A stretch of DNA of 64,000 bases from Primula veris (GCA_963682055.1 OY821750.1:4280501-4344500), one strand, 5' to 3'; counted from the first letter of the stretch, positions 47,211 through 59,261 are shown. Program-made: numbers and translations. The notes: generated by a model from the sequence alone, not told the origin.

Positions 47211-48290
47211 ATATAGCTGATAGCATGAACAGACAGACGCAAAACCAGGATGATTTTTTTTAGGCGGGCCGTGGTGTAAAAAACATGTTGAATAAAAGAC
47301 AAAATAAATATCTTGTAATACAAAAATAGAGATATTTTTTTATGTTTAACATACCATAAAATAAATATGAAGTTAAAACAAACAGTATTGGCCAATAAAA
47401 CAAATTTTTTAGTAATATTGTTTAGAAAAATAAAATGGTTATTTACGAAATTTGGTAATTTTAAGGTAAAAAACAGAAAAGTTTAGAAAAAAGAAGATAA
47501 AATGATTTGAACTTATAAGATTCCACTAACTTAAATCCAATTTTACAACTACAGCAACTGCTGTTTTGTTTAATTATGGGGCACATCAATACATATATCT
47601 TAAAAAAAATTAAATTATACATATAATTTTTTTTTGATATAACGGTTCTCGGTGCAGTTATTTACCCAAAATACACAAATTTCATAAAATTTATTCTATT
47701 TTTCTAGATATTCTTTTCTAAATGGTATTTTTCATATTGATAATGAATATATTTTTTCAATGTATTTCTTAACTTACTAGTTAAAAATAAATAAATCAAT
47801 GAGGTACTATTAATTTTTTTGCTTCATATTAGTCAATAATATGTTTGATTAATTATTGAATCACGTAAACATTACACAGTCAGTTAAACATTACAAACTA
47901 ATTGTTTCATTTTTTATTTTCTTAATTACCCATTTTATTGTTAATGATTTTCTTAAATTATTAAGAAATATAGACTGAATTAAAAATAAATCATAAAACT
48001 TGAAATCACAACAAAGATTAACAACTATATTTTTATTAAATGGTGGGAAAAACCCATATTTTTATATTATTAATGATAAAAATATAAAAATATGTGAAAA
48101 AAACTCCACAACACATAAACGAAAAAAAGTAAAGCAGCGTCAACTAATGAAAAATAAAACAAGTGTAAAAACATTATAAAAACTAATTGTTCAATGCTAA
48201 ATCTTCAACCGTGTTTCGCACATATTTAAAAACGTTTCATCTTTCTTCACTCGTCGTTTTATGAGTTCTTATTGTATTATTTCTCGTGCA
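47211..48290. other. Spacer between units 2 and 3 with repeat fragments
   Basis: 47240-47600 resembles 58136-58420 ('accaggatga', 'gtggtgtaaaaaa', then a disused 'ttgaac' box), an unclassified dispersed repeat. 48035-48262 resembles the LINE 3' tail at 59262-59400 ('aatggtgggaaaa', 'ttattaatgat', 'ccaca'). No gene. Confidence 0.45.
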
Positions 48291-50288
48291 TTTATACAAT
48301 TTTCGTTGCACATACATAATATGTATATATATTTTTAAAATATGGGTATATAATGCGGTTCTATAATTCATGTATGCGGGTCGGTTTCATGGTATAGAGT
48401 TGAGAACCATACCCGTCCCAATAACCAGCGGTGTCGGATTGAATAGACCAAAAACAGTACTGTAATAGATCGGTTCTTACGGTTTTTGAATACCTACTGT
48501 TCGTTTTTGTTTGTTTTTAACACCCGTAAGCAGTACTACCCTCCCCATAGTAACTAGATAAGGCTAATGCGGTCGGGATTATTTTACAAAGTAATGAATT
48601 TGACCTCTTTTTTACTATTTTGACTACAAGTAATAGCATTAAAATGCTAGATGCAATTATATATCAATTATTAGACTTGTCAGATAAAACTTTAATGTAA
48701 GAATACATAGCTATACTTATTTAATTGTTAAAGGAAAAAGAACATGACAATGACTATTCTTCATTGTATAGGCTTGGAAAAAAATCATTATAAAAACTAT
48801 ATAAGTAAAAATCATTTGTTTAATTTTGCGTATAACCCCTAAAATGCGAAAGACGCCATGCTATAATAAGATGTAAGAACGAAGACGAACACATAAAGGA
48901 AGAGAGCATAGATGTATATGTATAATAAAGAGAAATGAGAGAAACGAGAGAGAGGGATGTCATATAAAAAGGAGAAAGACAAAGAAATTGTAGTTGTAGA
49001 GAAGTTCATGCACTTATAAAATAATTATTTACATACAGTTCTTACATGTTAACGCACTATTTGTAAGAACTTAATACACTATTTGTAAGAACAATGAGAA
49101 AAAAACTATAGTTTCGTTTTCTAATGTTTGTGTTTTCACTCTTTTCGCAAGTAATTGATGAAGCAGTATAATAAGTGTGCATTTCATTGACTTACACTTA
49201 TAAATATGGCACATTTTTTATTTATTTTAATCATATATGTACATATTAAATAAAATTTTATTATAACTACCAAACGTACCGTTGTATTCAAGTTATCATC
49301 AACGAAATTACATATCCAATGTGTGTTGACCGCTTGTAGTTCCATTGACATTAATTTATTATATGGAATCTAATTCGGTATATTTGGAAAAATAAAATAA
49401 AATCTTTTGAGATAATTCTTCCCAAAAGAAAAAGTAATGATATCTCGCTTTTGACAAAATCACAGCATTTAAATATATTATTTTATTAAATAATCATAAT
49501 GGTAATGTTACAAAACGATGATATATATCCATCCCCTTCTCTTTTCTATTGTGCTATATTTTCTCTCTGATACCGGAATTAGTCTGATACCACATCCACC
49601 TTCCACCTGTCCGTTTTCGAGTTAAAAATACACCTCTCTGTTATTGGTAAAAAAATCTATATCATCTCTAAATCTTTCATTCACTAGATGAACTTGCATT
49701 AACCGAGAGTTTTCATGAATTGAATTCATGAAACATTGGTTCCTGTTTTTGGTTTATAGTTTTCATCTCGAATTTTAAATAATATAAATATTCATTTATT
49801 GATTGTTATCTTATAAAACAATTATAAGATAAGTTCATGCCTATATATATCATATATAATAAACTTCTTGTTGATACTTGTATATTGTAATTTTTATTTT
49901 TATTTTAAGAGATAAAAGACATTTTGTTTTACAACAGACTATTTTTCCTAAAAAAATATCCCGCCACATTGTTTAATCATTTAATATGTTTCCAAAAGCA
50001 AGTTGTATTTAAACAAAAAAAAAACTATTTCCATATATATGATAACATTATAGCATTATCAATTTTATGTGTTTGATGTACTTAAACAAAAAATTTTTAT
50101 TAATGTATTACTATAATAAAAAAATTTAAACAAAATCTCATATGGAGTACATGGTTAACCAGTGCTCAATGGACATTGGTTAACATTTCTCTTTTCCTAA
50201 AAAGGCTAAACATAGAGAAAAACAGTGGACAAGATCCTATATATAATCGGACTTTCATGCATATATACATACATATATATATATATAT

Positions 50289-50321
<33 letters not shown>

Positions 50322-50362
50322 TACATATATACATACATATATATATATATATACATACATAT

Positions 50363-50393
<31 letters not shown>

Positions 50394-51009
50394 CATATAT
50401 ACATACATATATATATATATATAACATATGGAAAAAGCTTGGTTAAACATGTGAGCAATCGTAGACATTGGTTAAACATGCATGGTATATATTACACTTA
50501 ATTTTATATAGTAATTCATTTATAAAAATTTCATAACTCGGTATATTACATGCATTAATTTGATAATATAATAATGTTATGCTATATATGCAATAATGTT
50601 ATGGTATAGATGTAATGATATTTACATTAAATGTCGTAACTTGAATTGTAAAAGTAATTTAATAGTTAAACGATGTCCCGGGCCCTCGTTAGCAAAACCG
50701 ATAAGATATATGAGATCTCTTTGAGTTTCTAATTTAGTATTGACAAATTGAGATCACAATCTAAGTTGGTGTTTTTATTTTTATTTTTATAACTTCGTGT
50801 GCTTAGATTGGTTTAATGCTCAATTGGAAACAAGCCTTTTATATTCATCTTATAAATTGTTTCCCAAAGGCACTGTCTGTGCTTATATATATTTTTTCTT
50901 TATTTTATGCATTGCTTGTATGTATCTGTTACAAAGATACTAGTATGAGGAAACATATATATGGGGAACATATTTACTTGATCCACAATTGTATGACTAT
51001 TTAGGCTAA
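48291..51009. other. Upstream region of F-box gene 3 (unit 3)
   Basis: Matches 20911-23197 and, further on, 15170-15530 of unit 1, continuous up to 'gactatttaggctaa' at 51009, where the Mutator-like element begins. No gene; the ORFs at 50166-50479 are microsatellite artefacts. Confidence 0.7.
50262..50422. repeat. Compound (TA)n/(CATA)n microsatellite
   Basis: About 160 bp of alternating 'atatat' and 'acatacatata' blocks arranged in a higher-order pattern of 30-45 bp. The equivalent site is much shorter in units 1 (about 14955) and 2 (22980-23012), so it expanded after duplication. Confidence 0.92.
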
Positions 51010-52664
51010 GGGTAAATTAGTTTTTAGTGATCTGGGTTTTGGTCTATTTTAGAATAAGTGACCTAAGTTTTTTTAATTTCGGTTTTGTGACCTAAGTTTA
51101 ACTCTGTTAGCAATTTAGTGACCTTGCGTCAATTCAGTTGACGGAATACGTTACACGTGCAGTCACGTGCCCTAACGTCTGTTAACTAAAAGGGTAAAAC
51201 AGTATTTTCCGGGTAAATTACTCTTTAGTGACCTGGGTTTTGACCTATTTTAGGATAAGTGACCTAAGTTTTTTTAATTCCGGTTTTGTGACCTAAGTTT
51301 AACTCTGTTAGCAATTTAGTGACCTTGCGTCAATTCAGTGGACGGAATACGTTACACGTGCAGTCACGTGCCCTAACGTTTGTTAACTAAAAGGGTAAAA
51401 CAGTATTTTCCCAATTAAGTTAAACAAAATGACCAATATATCCAGATTAGGGCTTATACAGACACATATATACTCACATATATACGGGAGATTCTCTTTT
51501 ACATATCCAAAATGCTAATAAATATAAAAGACGTGGGATTGGCAATCCCACGTCTACGTGGCAGCCAAATTTTTTTTTTTTTCTTTTCTTTTCTAATTTC
51601 ATTTTTTCTGTTATTTGGTTTTCAGATTTCAAAAAGTTGCCCAATTTTACCCAAAAACTTTTCCAATTTTATCAAAAAAAAACTCTAACCATCAACCATC
51701 AAATTCCTTCCTATATCAAATTAATATATTTTTTTATCAAATCAACATCACTCTACCGCTACAAATTATCCCCAATTTTACCAAAACAAAAAACCTCTCT
51801 CAATTTACCAAAAAAAAAAAAAAAAACTTCCCTAATTTTACCAAAAAAAAACCCTAACCATCAACCATCAAACTCCTTCATATATCAAATTAATATATTT
51901 TTTCTCAAATCAACATCACTCTACCACTACATTTATCCCCAATTTTACCAAAAAAAACCTATCCCAATTTACCAAAATAAATCTCACCCAATTTTACAAA
52001 AAATAAACTCTAACCATCAACTGAGTGAGGTTTTATTTTGGTAAATTGGGATATGTTTTTTTTTTGGTAAAATTGAGGATAAATGTAGTGGTAGAGTGAT
52101 GTTGATTTGAGAAAAAAATATATTAATTTGATATATGAAGGAGTTTGATGGTTGATAGGGTTTTTTTTGGTAAAATTAGGAAAGTTTTTTTTTTTGGTAA
52201 ACTGGGAGAGGTTTTTTGTTTTGGTAAAATTTGGGATAATTTGTAGTGGTAGAGTAATGTTGATTTGATAAAAAAATATATTAATTTGATATATGAAGGA
52301 ATTTGATGGTTAATGGTTAGAGTTTTTTTTTGATAAAATTGGAAAAGTTTTTAGGTAAAATTGGGTAACTTTTTGAAATCTGAAAACCAAATAACAGAAA
52401 AAACGAAATTAGAAAAGGAAAGAAAAAAAAATTAATTTGGCTGTATATACAATTGGAGGGAAAACAAACTGAAATTTCCCTCCAAAATCTGAGGGTATTT
52501 TAGTCATTTTAGCAAGAAATATGTTTTTTTTTTCGAAAAATAGGATGGCAGGTCACTAAATTGCTAACAGAGTTAAACTTAGGTTACAAAACCGAAATTA
52601 AAAAAACTTAGGTCAGTTATTCTAAAATAGGCCAAAATCCAGGTCACTAAAGACTAATTTACCC
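51010..52664. mobile_element. Mutator-like foldback element, 1655 bp
   Basis: Terminal inverted repeats of about 115 bp begin GGGTAAATTAG and end CTAATTTACCC. It is flanked by the perfect 9-bp duplication TTAGGCTAA (51001-51009 and 52665-52673), diagnostic in length for Mutator-like elements; gene 1's upstream DNA has a single copy at 15522-15530. The left end is duplicated: 51010-51210 and 51211-51411 are near-identical 201-bp units. The centre is an inverted repeat with arms of about 425 bp (51562-51988 and 52023-52443) and a loop of about 35 nt. No transposase is encoded; short ORFs within the arms are low-complexity. Inserted 343 bp upstream of F-box gene 3. Confidence 0.9.
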
Positions 52665-53007
52665 TTAGGCTAATGAATACAGGAAACATATTTACTTGAT
52701 CCACAAGTTTCTGCTTGGTTCTACAATTTGTCAAATAAAATAAAAACATAAAATATTATCTGAAAAACGTTGTTTTATTAGAAAACATGGAATCGGTCTC
52801 TTATATATATATATATGTTCCCTCGATCTTTTTGTGGATGTATATGTGAAACAAAACTCTTTCCTACTTCAAATAAAATTCTACACTAATTTGTATTCCG
52901 TTTTCTAGTAGGAATAATAGAAATCCACTCCCAAGTTTAAATAGCAAAACTATAATAGACCCCAAATAACTAAAAATCTTTAACAGTATATTTATTATAA
53001 CAGTAAC

Positions 53008-54081
53008 ATGGCTGATCTTATTCCTGGGCTACACAACCATGGCGCTTATCAATTCCTCTACCGGTTGCCTTACGACAAACTTAAGAAGTTGAAAAAAGTG
53101 TCTCCTGAATGGAAGGCTGAGATTGAAAGACCCGGTTTTCACAGCACAAGACGTTCCCTTGGATTGACCCAACCCGTCATAGTTGTGGTTCAACGTTGGG
53201 AAGACCCTTCATGGAAGAAATTCTATCCCAATCACTGTGACGCGACCATATTTAGGCTTGCTCTTTTTAGACAAGATACGGGTCGTTGGTCGTATCTGAA
53301 ACATATCCCTAAGTACCCAAAAAGTTTTCCACCTTATTGCACTGTCGTAGGAGTTGGTATGGAACTTGTGGTTCTAGGTGGACTCGACCCAAATAATTAT
53401 GAAAAACAACTGGATTCTGTTTTTATATACAACTTTTTATCGCGTAGATGGAGATGTGGTGCGAGAATGCCAGACCAAGGTCAGATAATGCACTTTGGAT
53501 GTTGTTCGGATTTTGAAAATACAATTTATCTTGTTGGTGGTTCTGATGAGAATCATATAAAATCTAAATCTGTTATGACATATGACGTGGCACAAGATAA
53601 TTGGACAAGACTACCTGATATGGTGAAGGCTCGAGTAGAGTGTCAGGTAGCGTTTCACCAAGGGAAGCTGTATGTGATTCACGAATACAACTTGTGTTAC
53701 GGTGGTCCAGTCAAGATGGATATAGATATATTAGATGTAAGAAGAAGGCGTTGGGACTCTTTGGTAACAGAAAACGGTGTTTGTCGAGGAATATATGTCG
53801 ATGGGATAGAGCTGTGTATGTATAAGTGTTGTGAGCAAAGTCGGAAAATTTTCAAGAGAGAGGGCGCTGCATGGAGTGTTGTGACGGACGTACCAGAAAA
53901 AGTAGAACGCGTCTACTATTCGACCATGTGGGGGAATAAACTATTGGTAATTTGTTCTGTCAAATTTGATAAGGTGGAGTGTTTAACGCTTCATCTGAAG
54001 ACGCTTGTGTGGAGGAAGTTGGATATGGTCCCCCCAAATTATACTCACAGTATTATGTCGGGTTGCTATATCGAAATATAA
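53008..54081 (+). CDS. F-box/kelch-repeat protein, copy 3 (KMD-like family)
   Basis: 357 residues, intronless, fully open. Relative to copy 1 it changes about 13 residues, including YY76-77HC, T185K, A191T, A206V, H222Y, F231Y, T269L, V315I, G324E, F326L, D329H and L355I; four of these are shared with copy 2, consistent with copies 2 and 3 being closer in part. Kelch blades and the Leu-His F-box variant are as in copy 1. About 340 bp of ancestral upstream sequence is intact before the Mutator-like element. The role is inferred as SCF adaptor; the target is unknown. Confidence 0.9.
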   Translation: MADLIPGLHNHGAYQFLYRLPYDKLKKLKKVSPEWKAEIERPGFHSTRRSLGLTQPVIVVVQRWEDPSWKKFYPNHCDATIFRLALFRQDTGRWSYLKHIPKYPKSFPPYCTVVGVGMELVVLGGLDPNNYEKQLDSVFIYNFLSRRWRCGARMPDQGQIMHFGCCSDFENTIYLVGGSDENHIKSKSVMTYDVAQDNWTRLPDMVKARVECQVAFHQGKLYVIHEYNLCYGGPVKMDIDILDVRRRRWDSLVTENGVCRGIYVDGIELCMYKCCEQSRKIFKREGAAWSVVTDVPEKVERVYYSTMWGNKLLVICSVKFDKVECLTLHLKTLVWRKLDMVPPNYTHSIMSGCYIEI

Positions 54082-55277
54082 AGTTACATTGTTGCAGTAT
54101 TTTTATTTTTCATATTCATGTTGCATTGCAACCTTGAATTAAGAATGTATTTTGTTGTTTATTTCAGTTTGAGATTCCAGTAATATTGAGTTGTAAAACA
54201 ATTTCTTGCTCCAGTTTCATATTGGATTATAGTCTCTCATGTTTGGTTTTCCAAGAGATCCAGAGTATCAACAGTAAAACTTGGTAATTAATAATGAAGT
54301 TTTGGGCCTATTTTTTTCCCAACAAGTCGTAGCATCGAAGTATTTTTTATGTTACATATGTGAAGTTCCAAAGAAACCATTAGTAGTTTACCGGTACTTT
54401 TGTATGGGAGCAAGCAAAATTTTAACTGATTATATCAAGCAAGTTGTTTGGTGAAGCTTTTAACTGATCAATTTCAGAAAAGTACTGTCAATGAAATATG
54501 CCCATGAATGTATACTTTTTAGAGATATTTCTCATCCTATAGAGAGAATATATAGCCTCTAAATTAGCATTAATTTTTGTTTCTAAACATTTTTTTGAAG
54601 CCTACAGAGAAATAGAATCTCTCTATTCCTCGAACTCTCGAAGTTATATTTGCTGAACATGAATCTTTCGGTACTCGTTTGTACCCCTTTCTCGTATACT
54701 GAAGTTAATATGTTGCCGCTAAATTAGCATTAATTTTTGTTTCTAATCATTTTCTTGAAGCCTACAGAGAAATAGAATCTCTCTATTCCTTGAACTCTTG
54801 AAGTTATATTTGCTGAACATGAATCTTTCGATACTCGTTTGTACCCTTTTCTCGTATACTGAAGTTAATATGTGATTCATCAAAAACTTTTGTATACCAA
54901 GGATGATTTTAGTGTCCCTTATGGACGTCTACTTTTTTCATAAAGTGGAGCCAAAATATTGAAGACGGTTACGTTTCGTCAAGACCTCTCAAGATTTGAT
55001 TTACTTTGGGATCGTCCACCGGACAGCTACACAATTTTTAGAAATCTGTCCCATCGACTCTCTTTATTCCTTGAAGCTATATTTGCTGAACATGAATCTT
55101 TCTGTATCCGCTTGTATGTTTCAATTAAAAATATATGTACATCCCCTTTCTCGTATACTGAAGTTAATCTGTGATTCATAAAAAAAATGTATACCAAGGA
55201 TGATTTTAGAGTCCCTTATAAAAAGGACATCTACTTTTCATATATAAATCAGAGCTAAAACTATCGAAGACGGGTAC
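54082..55277. repeat. Downstream region of F-box gene 3 with two local tandem duplications
   Basis: Non-coding, homologous to 16931-17800. A 160-bp block is tandemly repeated (about 54552-54711 and 54712-54871: 'ctaaattagcattaattt', 'gaacatgaatctttcg'). A larger block of about 300 bp (from 'gtataccaaggatg', near 54892 and 55190) is repeated as well; its second copy carries the CACTA MITE. Genes 1 and 2 have single copies. Confidence 0.8.
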
Positions 55278-55471
55278 CACTACAAAATAATGTTTGATTT
55301 AGTAAGAGTCAAAAGCTGTCACAAGTCTATCGCTAATTTAAAAAGCTGTCACAAATCTGTCGTAAATTGACTAAACTGTCACAAAGCCGTCACAAAAACA
55401 TGCGCTAATAAACTCGTAACAAAAAATACCGTCACTAATTCCGTCGCTATTTAGGTATTTTTTTTTTAGTG
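55278..55471. mobile_element. Non-autonomous CACTA element (MITE), 194 bp
   Basis: Starts CACTACAAAATAATG, ends TTTTTTTAGTG, and is flanked by the 3-bp duplication TAC (55275-55277, 55472-55474). The corresponding place downstream of genes 1 and 2 reads without interruption ('gaagacggtcatacgtttcg', 'gaagacggttatacgtttcg'). The interior has four 'tgtcacaa' subterminal motifs. Same family as 1130-1320. Confidence 0.88.
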
Positions 55472-55901
55472 TACGTTTCGTCAAATCCTCTCAATATTTG
55501 ATTTGCTTTGGGATCCTTTCACCGGACAGCAACACAACTTTCGGAAATCTGGCCCAGCGAATTTATTGGTCGAAAATAAGATTGATATAAGATTTCACTT
55601 CTGCCTATAGATTGCACCAATAATTAAATCGCTCCAAAGAAAATCATACTTACAATGTCGTAAACTTGTATGTTACATTGTTTGTTGTGTTTGTGCCAAC
55701 AAAATTCTGTCATGTTCTCGAACTTACTCGCGAGCTTTTTGCCTAGTATCTATGGTTTTGATGCATAGGTTTGCTCGTTGCACAGGATTCTGTCTGGATT
55801 CTCGAAAATAAAAATGTTTCTAGTCAAAATTAAACTTTTGTTTCACAAAAAGCAAGTCATGGTAACTGATTGTGTAAAAATGTATCAGGTTGTTGACTAG
55901 C

Positions 55902-56535
55902 AATTTTATTTTTTATTTTTTGAAAGGAAATTTTTATTAGCTGCAGAAAAAAAATGTCCGACAATACTTCCACGATTGTAATTAAATAATCCGATTACAA
56001 ATCGCTAAAAACACACGGTTTAATATGCCCATTACAAAAAAGTATAACAATATATTTAAGGGAAAAAGAGTGCAACTAGACATCATTCAAACTCCATTTT
56101 TTTTAAAAAATTGACCCCATATCTTTGTTACTCCCGTTATTACACCAAGATCAATTGTGATAAAAACGATCACGGTAATAATCTGCATTGACCATTTTCG
56201 GGAGTTCATTAGCTTTAAAAGTGGTCCAATTGATCCATTAAATCACATATATCTTCTCATAAAATATTGAACTTAACACCAGGTAAAAATGTATTGTTGC
56301 AGCAGTTAACAATCATTTTCGAATCGGATTCCACATAGACATTACTAATATTCATACTATAACAAATTAAGAAACCATTTTTAAGTGCAATAAGTTCAAC
56401 AAAAATGTTAGAGAGCTTATCGAGTGAAAAAAAAATGCAAATAAAAGTTTACTTTACTCATTTCTCAATATACCCCCATATACACACTCACCAAAACTTA
56501 AAATTGAACCATCAATATTGAGTTTTAACCTGGGC
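55902..56535 (-). mobile_element. 5'-truncated LINE with RNase H remnant
   Basis: 634 bp flanked by the perfect 14-bp duplication GGTTGTTGACTAGC (55888-55901, 56536-56549); units 1 and 2 have one copy. The T-rich left edge is the poly(A) tail of a minus-strand insertion. The minus strand encodes RLKLNIDGSILSFGE at its start, then VELIALKNGFLIC and NVYVESDSKMIVNCCNN, the RNase H (RVT_3) domain of plant LINEs, with an internal stop. Long target duplication, poly(A) and 5' truncation are typical of target-primed reverse transcription. Confidence 0.87.
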
Positions 56536-56549
56536 GGTTGTTGACTAGC

Positions 56550-57625
56550 TATAATTAACCATCATAAACAAAATAACCCGGTTAAAGAATTTTGAAAAAC
56601 AATAGGCAAGAATAATTTGGAGAGAGTAAAACATGTAATTGGGGAAAACATTTTTTATTTTACTTTGCAAAATTGTGTAGTATTTTGTTTAATTTCTTTA
56701 ACTTGAAAAAATACCTGGATTGTGATTTTTCATTTGGAATTTTTTTTACATATTAGTGTTTCGATCATATTTCATATATTTATTTGATTTTGTTTATTCC
56801 GGTTGTGATTTATAAATTTTGTTATTTTATCATATTACTATTTAAAAGAATAATGAGTTTTTAAATTTGGGTTTAAATGGATGAAACAAGTTTAATTTTT
56901 CACAAAAAATATTTGGTTTTTGAAACTAATAGCAATTTGTGAACCATTTCCAATATAAATAACAATTAATTTGAACGTGGGATAGTAACAGTTAATAAAA
57001 GGGGCAGTTTTATTTTATTTTTACAATTTTGTCTTTGTGTTTTTTTCTTATTATTTTAAACCCCACGTGTACATTAACTTCAATTTTCTCGGTTCCTATA
57101 TATAGATAATTTGGGTTCGTTTGTCATTGATGAACTAGTTTTACTTTTCGCTAAATAATTGGGTCCTTTTTAGGTTTTTTTCCAGGAAAATTAGGCTTTA
57201 GTGTCTTCTATTTACCCAAAATTCGATCTAATGTACTGAGTTTACTAAGTAAGATTTATCAAGTGTATCGAGTTTAACAAGTAAACTAAATTTTAAATTC
57301 TCTACGCGTTTAATACGGTAAATATCTCCTTAATATATAATATCGAATAGCACACTTGCTCGCATTGATTAAAGCATAAATCACTAAATGGATTAAAGGG
57401 ATAAAAACGACTTTCTCCATCTTCATCGAACTGCAGAAAGAAAGATGAAAAATATGTAGAAAGATATACATGAGTAACATTAATTCTTGCTCGAAACTCT
57501 ATAAAGAGTTAGACAAATTTATTTCAATAAAACTTTAAACGAGCTAGATACATAAAACATTCATCATTTACACAAGAACTTTTAATAGACAGTGGTCTGG
57601 TCTAGTGCTTGGTGCAATCTGTAGG
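56550..57625. other. Intergenic, end of the duplicated unit
   Basis: Similarity to the unit 1 and 2 downstream DNA continues to about 56650 ('acatgtaattgggg'). Beyond that it is AT-rich, with no recognisable gene. Confidence 0.5.
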
Positions 57626-58139
57626 CTAAAATGAAAGCTTATTGTTGTCAATATCGTATTCGATCAATAAATTTTGTTGGGCTAGATTTCCTAATATTGC
57701 GGTTTCTTTTGAAGGAACTATCATCAAACACTTCAATTCTTCCGTGACTTCCATGAACACAGCCGATAGTTCCACCTCGGCTCCAGGAAATTTAAATTTT
57801 ATTTTAGGCACTCGAACAGTATCCTTAATAAGATAACAAAGGTCAAGACCGCCAACCTAAGAAGTGTAAGTTTCTACTTCTGGATTAGTCTTTCGTACCT
57901 CCCATGCTACATCATTGTAAAGCAGGCGTGGAATTATTATTGAAGTTGTACCTGAAACAATAATCATGTTAAATTTATCTTCTCCGAAACAATTTGTCGA
58001 GGACGGTTTTTGATGGCTGCTCTTAAAAGGTAAGCTCTTGTTTCCGACGATTATACTCTCTAGTGTGAGATAGTAATACATTTCACTCTTCATCGGAGTA
58101 GAAACAACTCCATTACCGGATAACACTATCACCAAGGGC
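57626..58139 (-). pseudogene. CDR1/nepenthesin-like aspartyl protease, C-terminal fragment
   Basis: On the minus strand: GNGVVSTPMKSEMYYYLTLE, then IIVGNKSLPF, IIVSGTTSIIIPRLLYNDV, an in-frame TAG at 57859-57857, then GGLDLCYLI, VPKIKFKFPGAEVELS, CLMIVPSKETAILGNLAQQN and YDIDNNKLSF. This is the order of the C-terminal lobe of plant pepsin-type (A1) proteases such as CDR1. Damage: the second catalytic Asp of DSGTT is Val (VSGTT); one stop codon; a small frameshift before SGNGVV; and the first 250 or more residues are absent, the fragment ending at a dispersed repeat at 58140. Family members are secreted proteases linked to defence signalling; this copy cannot be active. Confidence 0.85.
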
Positions 58140-58820
58140 GGACCCAGGATGAAATTTTTCGAGGGAACATGGTGTAAAAAAAATAAAGTTATTTTTTTTT
58201 GTTATTGATAAGAATTGAACCCTTGAACTCTTACTTGTTATTGTCCTACACTACCATTGTGATAGCAACACAATTGAATAATATATAAAATACAAATTAT
58301 GATTTTGTAAATTTAAAACTAAATTTTACAACACAATAAAAAGCCAAATAAAATTATAAAACCGTAGTTTAGACTACAATAAAATTAAGTATTAATTAAA
58401 AATAATAATAAAGTTCAATGATTTTACTATATCTTATTTTATATAGAAAAAAATTACAAAATTCATGTCTAAATCTAAACTATTGGATTGTATTTATTTC
58501 ATCTGTTAGATTTAACTCTAAAAAATGTGAGTGCATTATACATTATAGAGAATTTGAATCCATAACAAGGGCGACTTTTATTGTGTATATCGCAAAAAAA
58601 AACTATAAATACATGTATAAAAAAAACTATAAATACATGTATAAAAAAAAATTGCCCGAATGGCCATGGGTCCACCGCTATTTTAGCAGACCAAAAAACA
58701 CTCCAACATGCTTGGATATACGTTTACAAAACATATGAGAAAACAAGTCAAAAATTACAGCATAGAAAGTAAAGCCAGCAAAAGAACCAAAAATTTCCTT
58801 ACATGAAAAACAGTTGTTCA
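58140..58820. other. Dispersed repeat fragments, no gene
   Basis: Begins 'gggcggacccaggatga'-like sequence, which is also recognisable near 47250 and inverted at 33155-33170. 58528-58563 ('atgtgagtgcattata', 'gagaatttgaatcca') matches 911-950. A 25-bp unit containing 'ctataaatacatgtata' is tandemly duplicated at 58602-58650. Confidence 0.45.
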
Positions 58821-59261
58821 TGTAACGATCCGGTCTTCCGAGCAAACCATCATCATCTACTTTTTACCATCAATACTGTCTGCTTTGGACTTAATGATAA
58901 AAAAGAGGATACTCCTATCTGATATAGCATATAAGTACTCACATATCTAGACAGTGTGTGATATCTCACTTCTCTTTACCACGGAATTTTCCTATAAAAA
59001 TCTGGTTTTTTACACTCTTCCTCATTTAGGCACGACGTACTCGTCAGGCACGCCATCATTTCGGTGTTCATTTACTCGTGCTAGTCCCAACATCGGCTAG
59101 ATAGCGGCTCTGATATCAATTGTAACAACTCGATCCTCCGATCGGACCGCCACCATCTGTTTGCTACCACCAATACTGTCCGCATTGGCCTAATTTCATC
59201 CTTGATTTTTGGACCGCACGGATTTAAAATACATTGGTGATAAGAAAGATGATACTGCTAT

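Noticed and set aside
50166..50479. Several overlapping ORFs of Ile-Tyr-Thr/His/Met repeats on both strands
   Set aside because: They are translations of the TA/CATA microsatellite; open on many frames only because the repeat lacks stop codons.
51615..52044. 80- and 135-residue ORFs
   Set aside because: They lie in one arm of the Mutator-like element's inverted repeat, are Lys/Asn/Pro low-complexity, and overlap each other in different frames.
58821..59121. Cassandra TRIM
   Set aside because: The structure is TRIM-like with an initiator-Met primer site, but I saw no 5S rRNA promoter-like sequence in the LTR.
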